DNA of 6,334 bases, taken from contig JANYDR010000397.1 in assembly GCA_025363495.1 (NCBI GenBank), positions 1 to 6,334 of the forward strand. Reading direction: 5' to 3'. Below, piece after piece: positions 6,170-6,334 of the stretch. Both the position numbers and the translations under genes were made by a program. This stretch comes from Cyclobacteriaceae bacterium. GTDB lineage: Bacteria > Bacteroidota > Bacteroidia > Cytophagales > Cyclobacteriaceae. Within the stretch, counting starts at the first letter, position 1; each line of letters opens with the position of its first letter. The notes beneath the pieces were generated by a model, which saw nothing but the letters and a program-made list of their open reading frames with translations, had not been told where the DNA came from and did no database searches.

Positions 6170-6334
6170 ATGATTAAAGTAGGAGAGGTCCTCGTTTCAG
6201 ATGATATTAAATCGGTGGAGTTTGTCTGCCATTTGGAAAAGTGCAAGGGTGCGTGCTGTGTAGAAGGTGACCTCGGTGCACCGTTAGAGGAAGATGAGTT
6301 GCCAACGATGCATAAAATTCAAAAAGCCATTGCA
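6170..6334 (+). CDS. DUF3109 family cysteine-cluster protein, 5' part
   Basis: The first 55 codons are present and the right edge cuts the gene. The ATG at 6170-6172 gives MIKVGEVLVSDDIKS, followed by a cysteine cluster FVCHLEKCKGACCVEGDLGAPLEEDEL with C20, C25, C29 and C30 (spacing C-x4-C-x3-CC). The wording KCKGACCVEGDxGAPLE is characteristic of DUF3109, a family related to the YkgJ-type zinc- or iron-sulfur-binding proteins. Which metal it binds and what it does are not established. It starts 17 bases after the DUF4442 stop with no promoter in between, so the two are likely cotranscribed. No Shine-Dalgarno is visible, as is usual in this phylum. Full members are near 190 residues, so most of the gene lies outside the window. 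Confidence 0.87.
   Translation, partial: MIKVGEVLVSDDIKSVEFVCHLEKCKGACCVEGDLGAPLEEDELPTMHKIQKAIA

Overview
The window looks like ordinary chromosomal DNA from a member of the Bacteroidota, probably of the Cytophagales type. The evidence is a lineage-typical DUF4290 gene joined to murA, two matches to the Bacteroidota sigma-A -7 element TAnnTTTG, start codons without clear Shine-Dalgarno sequences, and a DUF4442/DUF3109 pair. The phylum call is confident; the order is a guess.

Left part (1-1128, minus strand and intergenic): a possible gene fragment runs off the left edge (<1-77). It is followed by a small multipass membrane protein of the YdjM-like hydrolase type (103-651) with its own promoter at 674-681. 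Next comes about 480 bases without a convincing gene. This stretch holds a 60-codon open frame without a start codon, a degenerate T/C-rich direct repeat, and two small dispersed-repeat-like elements. The second element forms an 11-bp perfect hairpin just past the end of murA.

Centre (1129-5541, minus strand): the order of transcription is a PcrA/UvrD helicase, then DUF4290, then murA. The helicase is complete, with all SF1A motifs and the C-terminal Tudor-like domain. After it comes a 139-base gap that is mostly an 80-base imperfect palindrome. The DUF4290 protein has a Gly/Arg-rich tail and overlaps murA by ATGA, so the two are probably translationally coupled. MurA has Asp in place of the usual active-site Cys, which predicts fosfomycin insensitivity.

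Right part (5542-6334, plus strand): a divergent promoter region of 86 bases drives a DUF4442 hotdog-fold protein. A DUF3109 cysteine-cluster protein starts 17 bases after it and is cut by the window edge.

The genes serve peptidoglycan precursor synthesis (murA) and DNA repair (helicase); the rest are conserved proteins of poorly known role. I see no tRNA, rRNA, CRISPR array, transposase, phage gene or defence system. The least explained DNA is the intergenic region 652-1128 and the palindrome at 3161-3240.
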